From Solobacterium sp. (GTDB lineage: Bacteria; Bacillota_I; Bacilli_A; Erysipelotrichales; Erysipelotrichaceae), in NCBI GenBank assembly GCA_022486705.1, contig JAKVKC010000014.1, positions 1-62,843 on the forward strand: a DNA stretch of 62,843 nt, given 5' to 3'. Under the pieces are notes generated by a model. It saw nothing but the letters and a program-made list of their open reading frames with translations. It was not told the DNA's origin and did not search any database. A program made the position numbers and the translations under genes. This document shows, piece by piece, positions 1 to 8,145 of the stretch. The stretch's first letter is position 1. Every line of letters starts with the position of its first letter.

Positions 1-159
1 CAATCAAGTACTTTCCAGTTCTGTATCTGCCTTCAGTAATATATGCATAAAGAAAACCAGAAGAATTTCTTCCTCTGGTAAAAGCTTCTTTTAATTAACC
101 TGTCCTTGACTTGGGGTACAGTTTAATCAGTGATTTTTTTTATATCTAAAACACTATCA
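1..159. other. Gene-poor window edge with a possible IS terminus
   Basis: No complete gene is visible. Positions 101-120 read TGTCCTTGACTTGGGGTACA; the reverse complement begins TGTACC and ends GGACA, which resembles the terminal inverted repeats of IS3/IS150-type elements. On the minus strand an open frame runs from about position 107 out of the window, without a start codon. This may be the edge of a decayed transposon, but no second end or transposase motif is in view, so the assignment is tentative. Confidence 0.25.
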
Positions 160-735
160 TCAATAATGGTTACTAGAATAGTCGTCATTTAAGCGTCCTT
201 TCCAATAATTCACAATTTGCAATTGAAACATTAAGCATGTGTTAATCAGCAAAACTAACATGGATGCCTTTGCGTAAGGTAAAGAGAACTGCACAAGTAT
301 CAAAGAAATTCCTAATATGATTATATATGAAATTACTGAGCGTTTCTTATTCTGCACAATCAAATCATTGCAATAATCACTATTAGAAATCATAACAGGA
401 GAATAAATAATTATATAGAGAAATGATACTAAACATAGACAAAACAAGAACACTAAATCAATTGAAAAAGAAAGACAGTATTCAAAAATGCAGAATACTA
501 CTGAGTAGCATACTATACATAACGGAATACTCTTTGCATGCCAACCACCGCTATATTGTCTTAATAATGAGAGCTCGACAATGAATATTGCTCCAATCCA
601 TACATTATGATTCAAGAGAAATGATAGAATAATCACTGGCAGAAAATCGAGTGTATCTAAAAGAATACATAGAATTCCATAATCAAAAGCAGATAATTCT
701 TCAGAGCTAAATAAATGTCTAATATACGCCAACAT
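160..735 (-). CDS. agrB: AgrB-like accessory gene regulator membrane peptidase
   Basis: A 191-residue, strongly hydrophobic protein with about five or six membrane segments. The family signature is present: R59, G63-G64, H66 and C73 in RQYSGGWHAKSIPLC. The His-Cys spacing of seven matches the catalytic pair of staphylococcal AgrB (His77/Cys84). AgrB proteins cut the C-terminal tail of an AgrD precursor in the membrane and help cyclise it. Its natural substrate here is probably the divergent small ORF at 865-1026. No agrC/agrA sensor genes are inside the window, so whether this is a full quorum-sensing system cannot be told. AT-rich, unlike the neighbouring pst genes, which fits an acquired island. 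Confidence 0.82.
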   Translation of the reverse strand: MLAYIRHLFSSEELSAFDYGILCILLDTLDFLPVIILSFLLNHNVWIGAIFIVELSLLRQYSGGWHAKSIPLCIVCYSVVFCIFEYCLSFSIDLVFLFCLCLVSFLYIIIYSPVMISNSDYCNDLIVQNKKRSVISYIIILGISLILVQFSLPYAKASMLVLLINTCLMFQLQIVNYWKGRLNDDYSSNHY

Positions 736-791
736 ATCTTTATTCTAAAGCATTAACATATCAATAAAATATTTTTCGCTTCAATTTATCA

Positions 792-803
792 CGGAAATTA
801 CCG
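792..803. promoter_or_regulatory. Small palindrome between agrB-like and agrD-like genes
   Basis: CGGAAATTACCG is a 12-base near-perfect inverted repeat (one mismatch) in the 129-base divergent intergenic region. It could be an operator for either gene. No regulator is known. Confidence 0.2.
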
Positions 804-864
804 ATTCATCATCTAAGTATGGATTCTGATTTTTGATTAACTATGCTATTCATAGGAGGTTTAT

Positions 865-1026
865 ATGAATAACACGTCATTTCGTTTTGTGACAAACATC
901 ATATCAAAAATTGGCAGTTCACAAGCATCAAGAATTTCTTGGCACGCGATGTATCAGCCTAAAATCAGAATCAAAAAGGATGTGGTTGTTATCCATAAAG
1001 CTCACAATAGCCATCAATATAAATAA
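865..1026 (+). CDS. agrD: AgrD-like cyclic peptide precursor (predicted Ser lactone)
   Basis: A 53-codon ORF with a good RBS (AGGAGG at 854-859, 5 bases before ATG). The layout is that of AgrD. Residues 6-17 form an N-terminal amphipathic segment (FRFVTNIISKIG), then a small-residue stretch SSQASR. A five-residue candidate ring S25-W26-H27-A28-M29 follows, then YQPKIR, which parallels the YEPKSP after the CFMFV core in Listeria AgrD as I recall it. Serine replaces the usual cysteine, so the ring would be a lactone, as reported for Staphylococcus intermedius. The C-terminal tail is basic (KIRIKKD) rather than acidic, which is unusual. The ORF is divergent from agrB and 18 bases upstream of the secreted protein at 1045. 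The identification rests on pattern, not on a database match. Confidence 0.6.
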   Translation: MNNTSFRFVTNIISKIGSSQASRISWHAMYQPKIRIKKDVVVIHKAHNSHQYK

Positions 1027-1044
1027 TTAAGAAAGGAGACTAAT

Positions 1045-1653
1045 ATGAAAAAAGTATTAAAAGTATTATTAGTTTTACTGTCATGTCTATTATTATGCGT
1101 TTCATCACCAATCAGTGCAAAAGATTCTGACACAAATGAATCTGCTGACCCATCGTCTGCAGCGCATGAATTATCTTCTGATTCTAACCCGTATATTACA
1201 CAATATATAATATCGGACGATACTGGAGAGCATATTATCAAGTATAATAGTTTAAACTACGAGCTGACAATTGATGAATTAACAATAAAGCCTGCTATCA
1301 TGCAACTACCAACAACGAGAGCGACAATTGATTATGGTTCTAGAATGAATCTTCAATATAGTATTCGTTGGCGAGGTGCAGCAGTCATGACAGCTGCACT
1401 TGTTGCAGCAATTCCAGGAATCGGCTGGACAGTTGCCGGAGCTATTATTGGTGGAGCAGCTGCCGAAGGTTCGCCATTATATGTTGCATACACGCAATAT
1501 CATAGTGCAGAAACTTATCGTTCTCAATCGTCTGGTATATACTGCAAGAAAGCAATAAATAAATATATTAGAGCATATAAAAATTGCATTTCCAGAGGAA
1601 ATCTGATTTACGGTCCTGCTGATGGTGGATGGTTCGATCCGATTCAGCCATAG
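1045..1653 (+). CDS. Secreted glycine-zipper protein, bacteriocin-like candidate
   Basis: 202 residues. Residues 1-25 are a signal peptide ending ISA before KD. Then comes an acidic, Ser/Asp-rich stretch (26-100), a hydrophobic Gly/Ala-rich segment around residues 112-142 (TAALVAAIPGIGWTVAGAII then GGAAAEG), and a Tyr/Lys-rich tail with two cysteines, ending GGWFDPIQP. Gly/Ala-rich membrane-active segments are common in unmodified bacteriocins and pore formers, but I do not recognise a specific family. RBS AAAGGAG precedes the ATG. The gene sits between the AgrD-like ORF and a small membrane protein 12 bases downstream, which suggests one transcript and a toxin/immunity or effector role. This is inference. 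Confidence 0.7.
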   Translation: MKKVLKVLLVLLSCLLLCVSSPISAKDSDTNESADPSSAAHELSSDSNPYITQYIISDDTGEHIIKYNSLNYELTIDELTIKPAIMQLPTTRATIDYGSRMNLQYSIRWRGAAVMTAALVAAIPGIGWTVAGAIIGGAAAEGSPLYVAYTQYHSAETYRSQSSGIYCKKAINKYIRAYKNCISRGNLIYGPADGGWFDPIQP

Positions 1654-1665
1654 AAAGGTGGCAGC

Positions 1666-2046
1666 ATGCTGTTATATTCAAGTGATCCGCAGGTGAACTT
1701 AAAAAAAGCGAAAGCAAATCTAATTGGCATTCTTATTGCAGCAATCGTTTTATGCATGATTGCATATTGCATCAAAGGATGGCAAGTCAGCCTTCTCGTT
1801 CTTCTTGCTATGGCTGCTGCAGAAGGCATCGATATCACTGTAGCTGAAAACGCGAGCAAACTGATTGCAAAAATAGATATTGATAAAGCAATACGCAATG
1901 GATATATATTTACTGTCATTGAGGCAATACTGATCATCATCATCTGGATTGTTCTTCTTGGATGGAAGACTGGTGGAATTGTCAGCTGTATCTATATCGC
2001 TGCTGTGGCTGCACGATTTTCGTTCATGAAGAAATCAGCTGACTAG
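1666..2046 (+). CDS. Small multi-spanning membrane protein, possible immunity protein
   Basis: 126 residues with three to four predicted membrane helices (about 18-37, 39-52, 80-98, 103-120) and short charged loops. It has an RBS (AAAGGTGG) and starts 12 bases after the glycine-zipper gene, so it is probably co-transcribed with it. A short membrane protein directly downstream of a secreted membrane-active protein is the usual arrangement for self-immunity, but there is no motif that proves this. Family not recognised. A hairpin terminator follows at 2068. Confidence 0.6.
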   Translation: MLLYSSDPQVNLKKAKANLIGILIAAIVLCMIAYCIKGWQVSLLVLLAMAAAEGIDITVAENASKLIAKIDIDKAIRNGYIFTVIEAILIIIIWIVLLGWKTGGIVSCIYIAAVAARFSFMKKSAD

Positions 2047-2067
2047 ATAATGTTTACAATAGAATAA

Positions 2068-2107
2068 GAGATGGTATATACATGCGTGTATCTACTGTCT
2101 TTTTTTT
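2068..2107 (+). terminator. Intrinsic terminator of the agrD-like operon
   Basis: A stem of about 13 pairs (arms GATGGTATATACA and TGTATCTACTGTC, with G-U pairs and one mismatch) around the loop TGCG is followed by TTTTTTTT. It resembles the terminator at 6426 in sequence (gagat..atacac..gtgtat..ctct). Confidence 0.7.
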
Positions 2108-2125
2108 GCGAGGATGCGGCTGTCT

Positions 2126-2165
2126 TTTACATGCATTTAACACGCATTCGATTTTGGACTTTACA
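2126..2165 (+). promoter_or_regulatory. PhoP-box-like repeats upstream of pstS
   Basis: TTTACA at 2126-2131 and TTAACA at 2137-2142 lie exactly 11 bases apart; a further TTTACA is at 2160-2165. Bacillus PhoP binds TT(A/T/C)ACA direct repeats with 11-base periodicity in pst promoters. This suggests induction of pstSCAB-phoU by phosphate limitation. No phoPR genes are in the window. Confidence 0.5.
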
Positions 2166-2223
2166 TTCTTTTTCTATCATAAAATTGTTCCAAGAAAACA
2201 ATTCAGGAGGATAAGAAAAGAAT

Positions 2224-3120
2224 ATGAAGATCAATCAGATCATGAAATTATGCTTGACAGGGATCCTGGCAGGTTCTCTGACAGCCTGCAGTGCAGGCAC
2301 ATCCAGCAGCAATGCTTCCGCTTCTTCTGCATCTGCTCTCAGCGGCACCATCAGTGCTTCCGGTTCTTCTGCACTTCTGCCATTGGTACAGGCAGCTGCC
2401 GATGACTTCATGAGCGCGAACCCAGATGTATCGATCACAGCCAATGGCGGCGGTTCCGGCACAGGCCTGAAGCAGGTCGCTGACGGTTCGGTCGATATCG
2501 GCAATTCCGATGTCTATGCGGAAGAAAAGCTGGATGCCGCGCAGGCGTCCACGCTGACCGATCATAAAGTTGCCACGGTCGTTGTTGCAGCGACAGTCAA
2601 CAAATCTCTTGGCATCACCAATCTGACCACGGCTCAGCTTACCGATATCTTCACCGGCAAGATCACCAATTGGAAAGAAGTCGGCGGCAAGGATCTGAGC
2701 ATCATGCTGGTGACTCGTCCATCTTCTTCCGGCACACGTGCTTTATTCAAGAAGTGGGCCATGAACAATACCGAAGAGTCAGGAAGCTCTGCTTTGGAAA
2801 CAGATGACTCCGGTACACTGATGCAGACAATTGCCGACAATGAAGGTGCCATCGGCTATGTCGCTCTCTCCTACCTTGTGAACAATACTTCGGCACAGGC
2901 AGTATCGATCGATGGTGTTGAACCAACGTTAGAGAATACCTATCAGGGCAAATACAATGTCTGGGGCTTTGAACACATGTATACAAAGGGAGAAGCTTCC
3001 GGTGTCACAGACAGTTTCCTGCAGTTCATTTCCGGTGATACTTTCTCCAGCAAGGTCGAAGCAATGGGATACGGCGTCGCTTCTAAAATGAGCGATACAG
3101 CTGTGAAATCCCATCAATGA
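2224..3120 (+). CDS. pstS: Phosphate ABC transporter substrate-binding lipoprotein PstS
   Basis: 298 residues. Lipoprotein signal peptide with lipobox LTAC (Cys22), followed by a Ser/Ala linker. Phosphate-binding-protein signatures are present: SGSSALLPLV, a glycine loop NGGGSGTGLKQV, DIGNSD, and RPSSSGTRALF, which form the phosphate pocket in the family. It is anchored outside the membrane and hands phosphate to PstCA. First gene of the pst operon, with AGGAGG upstream. Its stop overlaps the pstC start by four bases (ATGA), giving translational coupling. Confidence 0.95.
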   Translation: MKINQIMKLCLTGILAGSLTACSAGTSSSNASASSASALSGTISASGSSALLPLVQAAADDFMSANPDVSITANGGGSGTGLKQVADGSVDIGNSDVYAEEKLDAAQASTLTDHKVATVVVAATVNKSLGITNLTTAQLTDIFTGKITNWKEVGGKDLSIMLVTRPSSSGTRALFKKWAMNNTEESGSSALETDDSGTLMQTIADNEGAIGYVALSYLVNNTSAQAVSIDGVEPTLENTYQGKYNVWGFEHMYTKGEASGVTDSFLQFISGDTFSSKVEAMGYGVASKMSDTAVKSHQ

Positions 3121-4094
3121 TCATGACCTCCTATGAAAAAAACATACAGGTCAAAGAATCTCTGAGCGCAAAGCGTAAGAAGAAAACAGATCCGCAGATG
3201 TTCCGCAAGGAAACATTCTGGCGGATCCTTGTTACGATATGCGGCATTGCCATCATTCTATTGACCTTGGCCATCGGAGCCTTCCTGATCTATCAGGGTT
3301 CCGGTACCTTCACAAAATTCGGCCATTCCATCTTTGAATTTCTCTTTTCATCCACTTGGGCTCCGACAGATTCCCCTTCTGCTTCCGGCGGCCAGGTCGG
3401 CGCAGCCATCTACATTGTCGGTTCTTTGGAGACATGCGGCTTGGCTCTATTGATTGCGGTTCCCTTCTCCATTGCAGCAGCTGTCTTTATGACTGAGATC
3501 AACCCTAAAGCAGGTACCCGTCTGTTCCGTCCTGCAACGGAGATCTTCTTAGGCATTCCTTCGATCGTTTATGGCTGGGTAGGATTGACAGTATTGGTTC
3601 CCTTCATCCGCGATGTGTTTCATGCAAGCATGGGAGGATTCTCCGTTCTTGCGGCAGGCATCGTACTAGCCATCATGATCTTCCCGACGATCACAACATT
3701 ATCAGCAGATGCCATTCTGAGTGTTCCGGATTCCTATCGCAAAGCAGCGTACGGCCTTGGCTCAACGCGCTGGCAGGTCATTCATCATATCGTTATTCCT
3801 GCCGCTTTCTCCGGCATTCTTACCGGTGTCATTCTCGGTCTCTCCCGTGCCTTTGGCGAAGCATTGGCAGTCGCCATGGTCATTGGCAAGACGCGTGCCT
3901 TTGCGTCCAGTATCCTGGATCCGACAACGAACCTGACAGCCGCGATTGCTTCCGATATGGGCAACACAGCCAATGGCGGTGAATACAATCTCGCCCTCTG
4001 GTCAATGGCTCTGCTGCTGTTCATTCTATCTATTCTTTCCATCATCCTGATCCATGCCATTGCCCGGCGAAAGGAGAAAGTCTATGGTGCGTAA
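3117..4094 (+). CDS. pstC: Phosphate ABC transporter permease PstC
   Basis: 325 residues with six membrane segments. The binding-protein-dependent permease region contains the EAA-type loop (RKAAYGLGSTRWQVIHHIVIP) that contacts the PstB ATPase, then GLSRAFGEALAVAMVIG. It forms the channel with PstA. Starts at the ATG overlapping the pstS stop; a second in-frame ATG six bases later is also possible. It ends 11 bases inside pstA. Confidence 0.95.
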   Translation: MIMTSYEKNIQVKESLSAKRKKKTDPQMFRKETFWRILVTICGIAIILLTLAIGAFLIYQGSGTFTKFGHSIFEFLFSSTWAPTDSPSASGGQVGAAIYIVGSLETCGLALLIAVPFSIAAAVFMTEINPKAGTRLFRPATEIFLGIPSIVYGWVGLTVLVPFIRDVFHASMGGFSVLAAGIVLAIMIFPTITTLSADAILSVPDSYRKAAYGLGSTRWQVIHHIVIPAAFSGILTGVILGLSRAFGEALAVAMVIGKTRAFASSILDPTTNLTAAIASDMGNTANGGEYNLALWSMALLLFILSILSIILIHAIARRKEKVYGA

Positions 4095-4977
4095 TTCTTC
4101 CAGCATTCAAAAAGCAAAACGAGAAGATTCCTTCATGACCGGTCTCTTCTACGGCATCGGCGGTTTCTTCCTTGTCCTGCTGCTGTTCTTGGCCGGATAT
4201 ATTATCATCAAGGGTCTGCTCTCCTACTATCCTGGTCTGTTCTCCTTTACCAAAGCCGGCATCGGCAATCAATTGTTCAATACCGTCTATCTTGTTTTCC
4301 TCTCATTAGTGATCTCTGTACCGCTCGGTATGGCAGCCGGCATCTATATGGCAGAATACGCCAAGGAAGGCAGACTGCTGCGCTTCCTGCGTGTATGCAT
4401 TGAATCATTATCTTCTCTGCCTTCGATCGTCATCGGCTTATTCGGCTATCTCGTCTTCATCCTGATGACTGGCATGCAATGGAACCTGATGGCCGGTGCA
4501 CTCGCCGTCAGTATTCTTTCCCTTCCCTCCATTACTACAACGACTGAAGATGCCATCCGTTCCCTGCCAAAGGGATACAAGCTCGGCAGTATGGCACTTG
4601 GTGCTACGCATTGGCAGACCATTGTCAAAGTCCTGATTCCGACTTGTACTTCAAGGATCATGACCGGTGTCCTGCTGACGGCCGGCAGAGGCTTTGGTGA
4701 AGCAGCTGCCCTGCTGTATACCGCTGGGCAGAGCACCAATATCAACTGGTCCAACTTCAATATCACTTCTCCTACCTGTCCTTGGAATCCCTTCCGTCCT
4801 GGCGAAACATTGGCTCTGCATATCTGGGTCATGCGCACCGAAGGAAGCCTGAATGTCCATGCGACAGATATCGCCAACTTCTCATCCGCTGTCTTAGTCA
4901 TCTTAGTATTATGCTTTTCAATTCTTGTCAGAGTCTTATCTAAACGCTATGAGAAAAAGGTCGGAGGCATCAAATGA
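4084..4977 (+). CDS. pstA: Phosphate ABC transporter permease PstA
   Basis: 297 residues from the ATG at 4084, chosen because AAAGGAG lies 8 bases before it; a longer frame from 4054 has no such signal. Six membrane segments, a permease loop ([20 protein letters not shown]) and the PstA-typical [18 protein letters not shown]. Partner of PstC in the phosphate channel. Overlaps pstC by 11 bases and pstB by 4 bases (ATGA), so the operon is tightly coupled. Confidence 0.94.
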   Translation: MVRNSSSIQKAKREDSFMTGLFYGIGGFFLVLLLFLAGYIIIKGLLSYYPGLFSFTKAGIGNQLFNTVYLVFLSLVISVPLGMAAGIYMAEYAKEGRLLRFLRVCIESLSSLPSIVIGLFGYLVFILMTGMQWNLMAGALAVSILSLPSITTTTEDAIRSLPKGYKLGSMALGATHWQTIVKVLIPTCTSRIMTGVLLTAGRGFGEAAALLYTAGQSTNINWSNFNITSPTCPWNPFRPGETLALHIWVMRTEGSLNVHATDIANFSSAVLVILVLCFSILVRVLSKRYEKKVGGIK

Positions 4978-5738
4978 CAGAAATAAATTCATCTCTTTTT
5001 TCCATTCAGCACCTGCAGTTCTATTACGGTGAATTCCATGCCCTGCATGATATTTCCTTAGAGATCCCTGCGCATAAGATCACAGCGCTCATCGGCCCTT
5101 CGGGATGCGGTAAATCGACTTTCTTAAAAACATTGGATCGCATGAATGACTTTGAACCTGGGGTCAAGGTAGAAGGATCCATTCTGATGGATGGCGTTGA
5201 TATCTATCAGGATCTCGATCCTATCGCTCTGCGCCGGCAGGTCGGCATGGTCTTTCAGCAGCCGAATCCATTTCCAAAAAGCATCTATGACAATATCGCC
5301 TATGGTCCGCGCCTGATGGGGATCAAAGACAGAAAGAAGCTGGATGAGATTGTTGAAACAGCCTTGAAGCAGGCAGCCATCTTTGATGAAGTCAAGGACC
5401 GCCTGAAGAAATCTGCCCTTGGACTTTCCGGCGGACAGCAGCAGAGGCTCTGCATTGCCAGAGCCCTTGCGGTCAAGCCGAAAGTCCTGCTGATGGATGA
5501 ACCGACGAGTGCCTTGGATCCGATCGCAACAGCCAAGATCGAAGACCTTGTACAGGAATTGAAAGAAGAATATACCATCCTGATCGTTACGCATAATATG
5601 CAGCAGGCTGTACGCATCTCCGATCAGACCGCCTTCTTCCTATTGGGAGATCTAATTGAAGTCGGTCCGACAGAGCAGCTCTTCTCTACACCGAAGCAGA
5701 AAAAAACGGAAGACTATATTACGGGGAGGTTCGGATAA
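4974..5738 (+). CDS. pstB: Phosphate ABC transporter ATP-binding protein PstB
   Basis: 254 residues. Walker [10 protein letters not shown] at residues 41-49, Q-loop [15 protein letters not shown] (the PFPxSIYDN form is diagnostic for PstB), signature LSGGQQQR, Walker [14 protein letters not shown], and a switch histidine in VTHN. It powers phosphate import through PstCA on the cytoplasmic face. Followed after one base by phoU. Confidence 0.96.
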   Translation: MTEINSSLFSIQHLQFYYGEFHALHDISLEIPAHKITALIGPSGCGKSTFLKTLDRMNDFEPGVKVEGSILMDGVDIYQDLDPIALRRQVGMVFQQPNPFPKSIYDNIAYGPRLMGIKDRKKLDEIVETALKQAAIFDEVKDRLKKSALGLSGGQQQRLCIARALAVKPKVLLMDEPTSALDPIATAKIEDLVQELKEEYTILIVTHNMQQAVRISDQTAFFLLGDLIEVGPTEQLFSTPKQKKTEDYITGRFG

Positions 5739-5739
5739 G

Positions 5740-6384
5740 ATGAGAATTCAATATACAGAAGAATTGAATCACCTGAATCAGCAGATGATCGAAATGGGTG
5801 CACTTTGCGAGAATGCCATCACCCACACAGGAGATTCCCTGCTGCATGGCAATCATGAAGAAGCGGAATCTGTTCACCGCATCCATGAAGAGATCCTGCA
5901 GAAAGAAAAAAGCATTGAAACGCTCTGCCTGCGCCTGCTTCTCCAGCAGCAGCCCATGGCCAGAGATCTGCGCCAGATCAGTGCTGCCTTAAAGATGATC
6001 ACTGACATGAAGCGCATCGGTGAAGTGGCCAGCGATACCGCTGATATTATTCTCTACATGCAGCGTTTTCATCGCATGGAAGATATTGAGGATCTGTGCC
6101 AGAAAGCTGTCATGATGGTCCATCAGGTCATTGAATCCTTCGTGAAACAGGATCTGACAGAAGCAGAATCCGTCATTGCCTATGACGATATCGTTGACGC
6201 TCTCTTTGTCAAAGTAAAGCAGGATCTTGTTCAGGCAATTCAAAAGAACCCGCAGTACGCGGATGACTATGTCGATCTGCTCATGATTGCGAAGTACTTT
6301 GAAAAGATCGGCGACCATGCAGTAAACATCAGCAAGTGGGTCGTCTACTCTATGACGGGAGAGCTCAAGGAAACTGCTGTCTGA
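5740..6384 (+). CDS. phoU: Phosphate transport regulator PhoU
   Basis: 214 residues from the ATG at 5740 (RBS GGGGAGG at 5723-5729; a longer upstream frame overlapping pstB is unlikely). All-helical with two PhoU repeats. Metal-binding family motifs EVASDTADI (first half) and EKIGDHAVNISKW (second half) are present. PhoU links the Pst transporter to the PhoR kinase and restrains uptake when phosphate is plentiful. Last gene of the pst operon. Confidence 0.93.
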   Translation: MRIQYTEELNHLNQQMIEMGALCENAITHTGDSLLHGNHEEAESVHRIHEEILQKEKSIETLCLRLLLQQQPMARDLRQISAALKMITDMKRIGEVASDTADIILYMQRFHRMEDIEDLCQKAVMMVHQVIESFVKQDLTEAESVIAYDDIVDALFVKVKQDLVQAIQKNPQYADDYVDLLMIAKYFEKIGDHAVNISKWVVYSMTGELKETAV

Positions 6385-6425
6385 TCATTCTATTATATAC
6401 ATGCATCCGTTCCTATCCGATCGAT

Positions 6426-6475
6426 AAAAAGAGATAGTCCATACACATCTGTGTATATACTATCTCTTTATTTCT
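6426..6475. terminator. Bidirectional terminator between phoU and the UPF0210 gene
   Basis: AAAAAGAGATAGT at 6426-6438 pairs with ACTATCTCTTT ending at 6469, with ATACACA/TGTGTAT inside the same stem. It is followed by T-rich sequence on the plus strand and preceded by an A-run, so it can serve phoU and the convergent gene at 6478. Confidence 0.75.
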
Positions 6476-6477
6476 TC

Positions 6478-7845
6478 TTAGTTCTTCAATGCATTCATCG
6501 GTGAAGGAATCCTGCCTCCGCGATTGACCATGACATCTGCTTTTGTTCTGCCTACTGGCATGATCGGGCCTTCGCCCATCAGGCCGCCGAAGACGAGCTT
6601 TTCTCCTGCCTTCTTGCCGATCGCTGGGATCAGTCTGCAGGCTGTTGTCTTGGTATTGATCATACCGATCGCTGCTTCATCCGCAATGATGGCACTGATC
6701 GTTTCAGCTGTTGTATCACCTGGCACAATGATCATATCCAAGCCTACAGAACATACGGCTGTCATTGCTTCAAGCTTTTCTATGGTCAAGACACCTTTCT
6801 CGGCTGCTGCGATCATGCCTGCATCCTCAGATACTGGAATGAATGCACCGGATAATCCGCCGACGGAAGAGGAAGCCATCACGCCGCCCTTCTTGACCGC
6901 ATCGTTCAGCATTGCTAAACAGGCAGTCGTTCCAGGCCCACCGCAGGTCTCTAAGCCAACTTCTTCTAAGATCTGAGCTACAGAATCACCCACGGCTGGG
7001 GTCGGGGCCAAAGACAGATCTACAATGCCGAATGGCACATGCAGTCTGCGGCTCGCTTCACGGCCAACCAACTGGCCCATTCTGGTGACTTTGAATGCCG
7101 TCTTCTTAATGATCTCGGCAATCTCATCCATGCTTGCATCCTTGCCGGCTTTGCGGACTGCTTCTTTGACAACACCAGGACCAGAGACACCGACATTGAT
7201 GACTGTATCCGGTTCAGTAACGCCATGGAAACCGCCTGCCATAAATGGATTGTCCTCTACTGCATTGCAGAAGACAACAAGCTTCGATGCCCCATAGCAT
7301 TGATTGTCTTTCGTCAATTCCGCTGTCTTGACAACGGCCTGTCCCATCAGTTTGACAGCATCCATATTGATGCCTGCTTTGGTTGAACCAATATTGACAG
7401 AAGAACAGACAATATCTGTTTCTGCAAGCGCCTGCGGGATCGAAGCAATCAATGCTTCATCGCCAGGTGTCATGCCCTTCTGCACTAAAGCACTGTAGCC
7501 GCCGACAAATGAGGCATGCACAGCCTTGGCTGCCCTGTCCAATGTCTTTGCATATTTGACTGGATCGCCGCCGCTGGCGCTGACCAATAAAGCAATCGGG
7601 GTGACAGTAATTCTCTGGTTGATGATCGGGATGCCGTATTCACGGGAGATATCGGCAGCTGTCTGCACAAGATCCTTTGCTTTGTTCGTGATCTTGGCAT
7701 AGATCTTTTCGCAGGAACGATCAATATCGCTGTCTGCACAATCCAATAAAGAGATCCCCATGGTGATCGTACGGATATCCAGGTTCTCTTCTTCAATCAT
7801 GCGGATCGTTTCCAGAATATTATCTGAGTTTGTATTTCTGTTCAT
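6478..7845 (-). CDS. PFL/UPF0210 (DUF711) family protein
   Basis: 455 residues, the usual length for UPF0210. Distinctive blocks include [22 protein letters not shown] ([15 protein letters not shown]), [26 protein letters not shown] and [13 protein letters not shown] at the end. Members contain pyruvate-formate-lyase-like sequence but lack a demonstrated reaction. It is nearly always paired with a small ACT protein, as here (8 bases upstream), suggesting amino-acid-responsive control. Cytosolic. Function not established. Confidence 0.9.
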   Translation of the reverse strand: MNRNTNSDNILETIRMIEEENLDIRTITMGISLLDCADSDIDRSCEKIYAKITNKAKDLVQTAADISREYGIPIINQRITVTPIALLVSASGGDPVKYAKTLDRAAKAVHASFVGGYSALVQKGMTPGDEALIASIPQALAETDIVCSSVNIGSTKAGINMDAVKLMGQAVVKTAELTKDNQCYGASKLVVFCNAVEDNPFMAGGFHGVTEPDTVINVGVSGPGVVKEAVRKAGKDASMDEIAEIIKKTAFKVTRMGQLVGREASRRLHVPFGIVDLSLAPTPAVGDSVAQILEEVGLETCGGPGTTACLAMLNDAVKKGGVMASSSVGGLSGAFIPVSEDAGMIAAAEKGVLTIEKLEAMTAVCSVGLDMIIVPGDTTAETISAIIADEAAIGMINTKTTACRLIPAIGKKAGEKLVFGGLMGEGPIMPVGRTKADVMVNRGGRIPSPMNALKN

Positions 7846-7853
7846 AGGATTCC

Positions 7854-8132
7854 TCAGATGGTATGCATGGCATTGAAAATATCTTCATGCATGACATGGA
7901 TCTTCAAGCCCTGCCCTTCCCCTAATGATTCCAGCTCATCTGCGATCTGATGTGTCTTTTCCATTTCTTCCGGGATCTCAACGATCATGATCATGGTAAA
8001 CAGATCCTGCAGGACCTTCTGGGTCACATCCACGATGTTGATGTTTCTTTGTGCACAGTTGTTTGCAACATATGCAAGAATGCCTGGACGATCTTTGCCG
8101 ACTACCGAAATGACTGCTCTCATAGTTTCCAC
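7854..8132 (-). CDS. ACT domain protein (UPF0237 family)
   Basis: 92 residues made of one ACT domain. It opens [20 protein letters not shown], the typical ligand-sensing beta-alpha start, and continues [20 protein letters not shown]. The track-predicted upstream Met-Glu-Thr adds three residues. ACT domains bind amino acids and control partner proteins. Partner is the UPF0210 protein 8 bases downstream. The lipoprotein gene ends 13 bases upstream, so the three genes may share a transcript. Confidence 0.9.
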   Translation of the reverse strand: METMRAVISVVGKDRPGILAYVANNCAQRNINIVDVTQKVLQDLFTMIMIVEIPEEMEKTHQIADELESLGEGQGLKIHVMHEDIFNAMHTI

Positions 8133-8145
8133 TCCTCCTTAAGAG

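Noticed and set aside
2082-2405. Plus-strand 107-codon frame overlapping the pstS start
   Set aside because: It begins inside the upstream terminator and shadows pstS in another frame.
4446-4901. 151-codon antisense frame inside pstA
   Set aside because: Shadow of a strongly conserved permease gene; no start signal.
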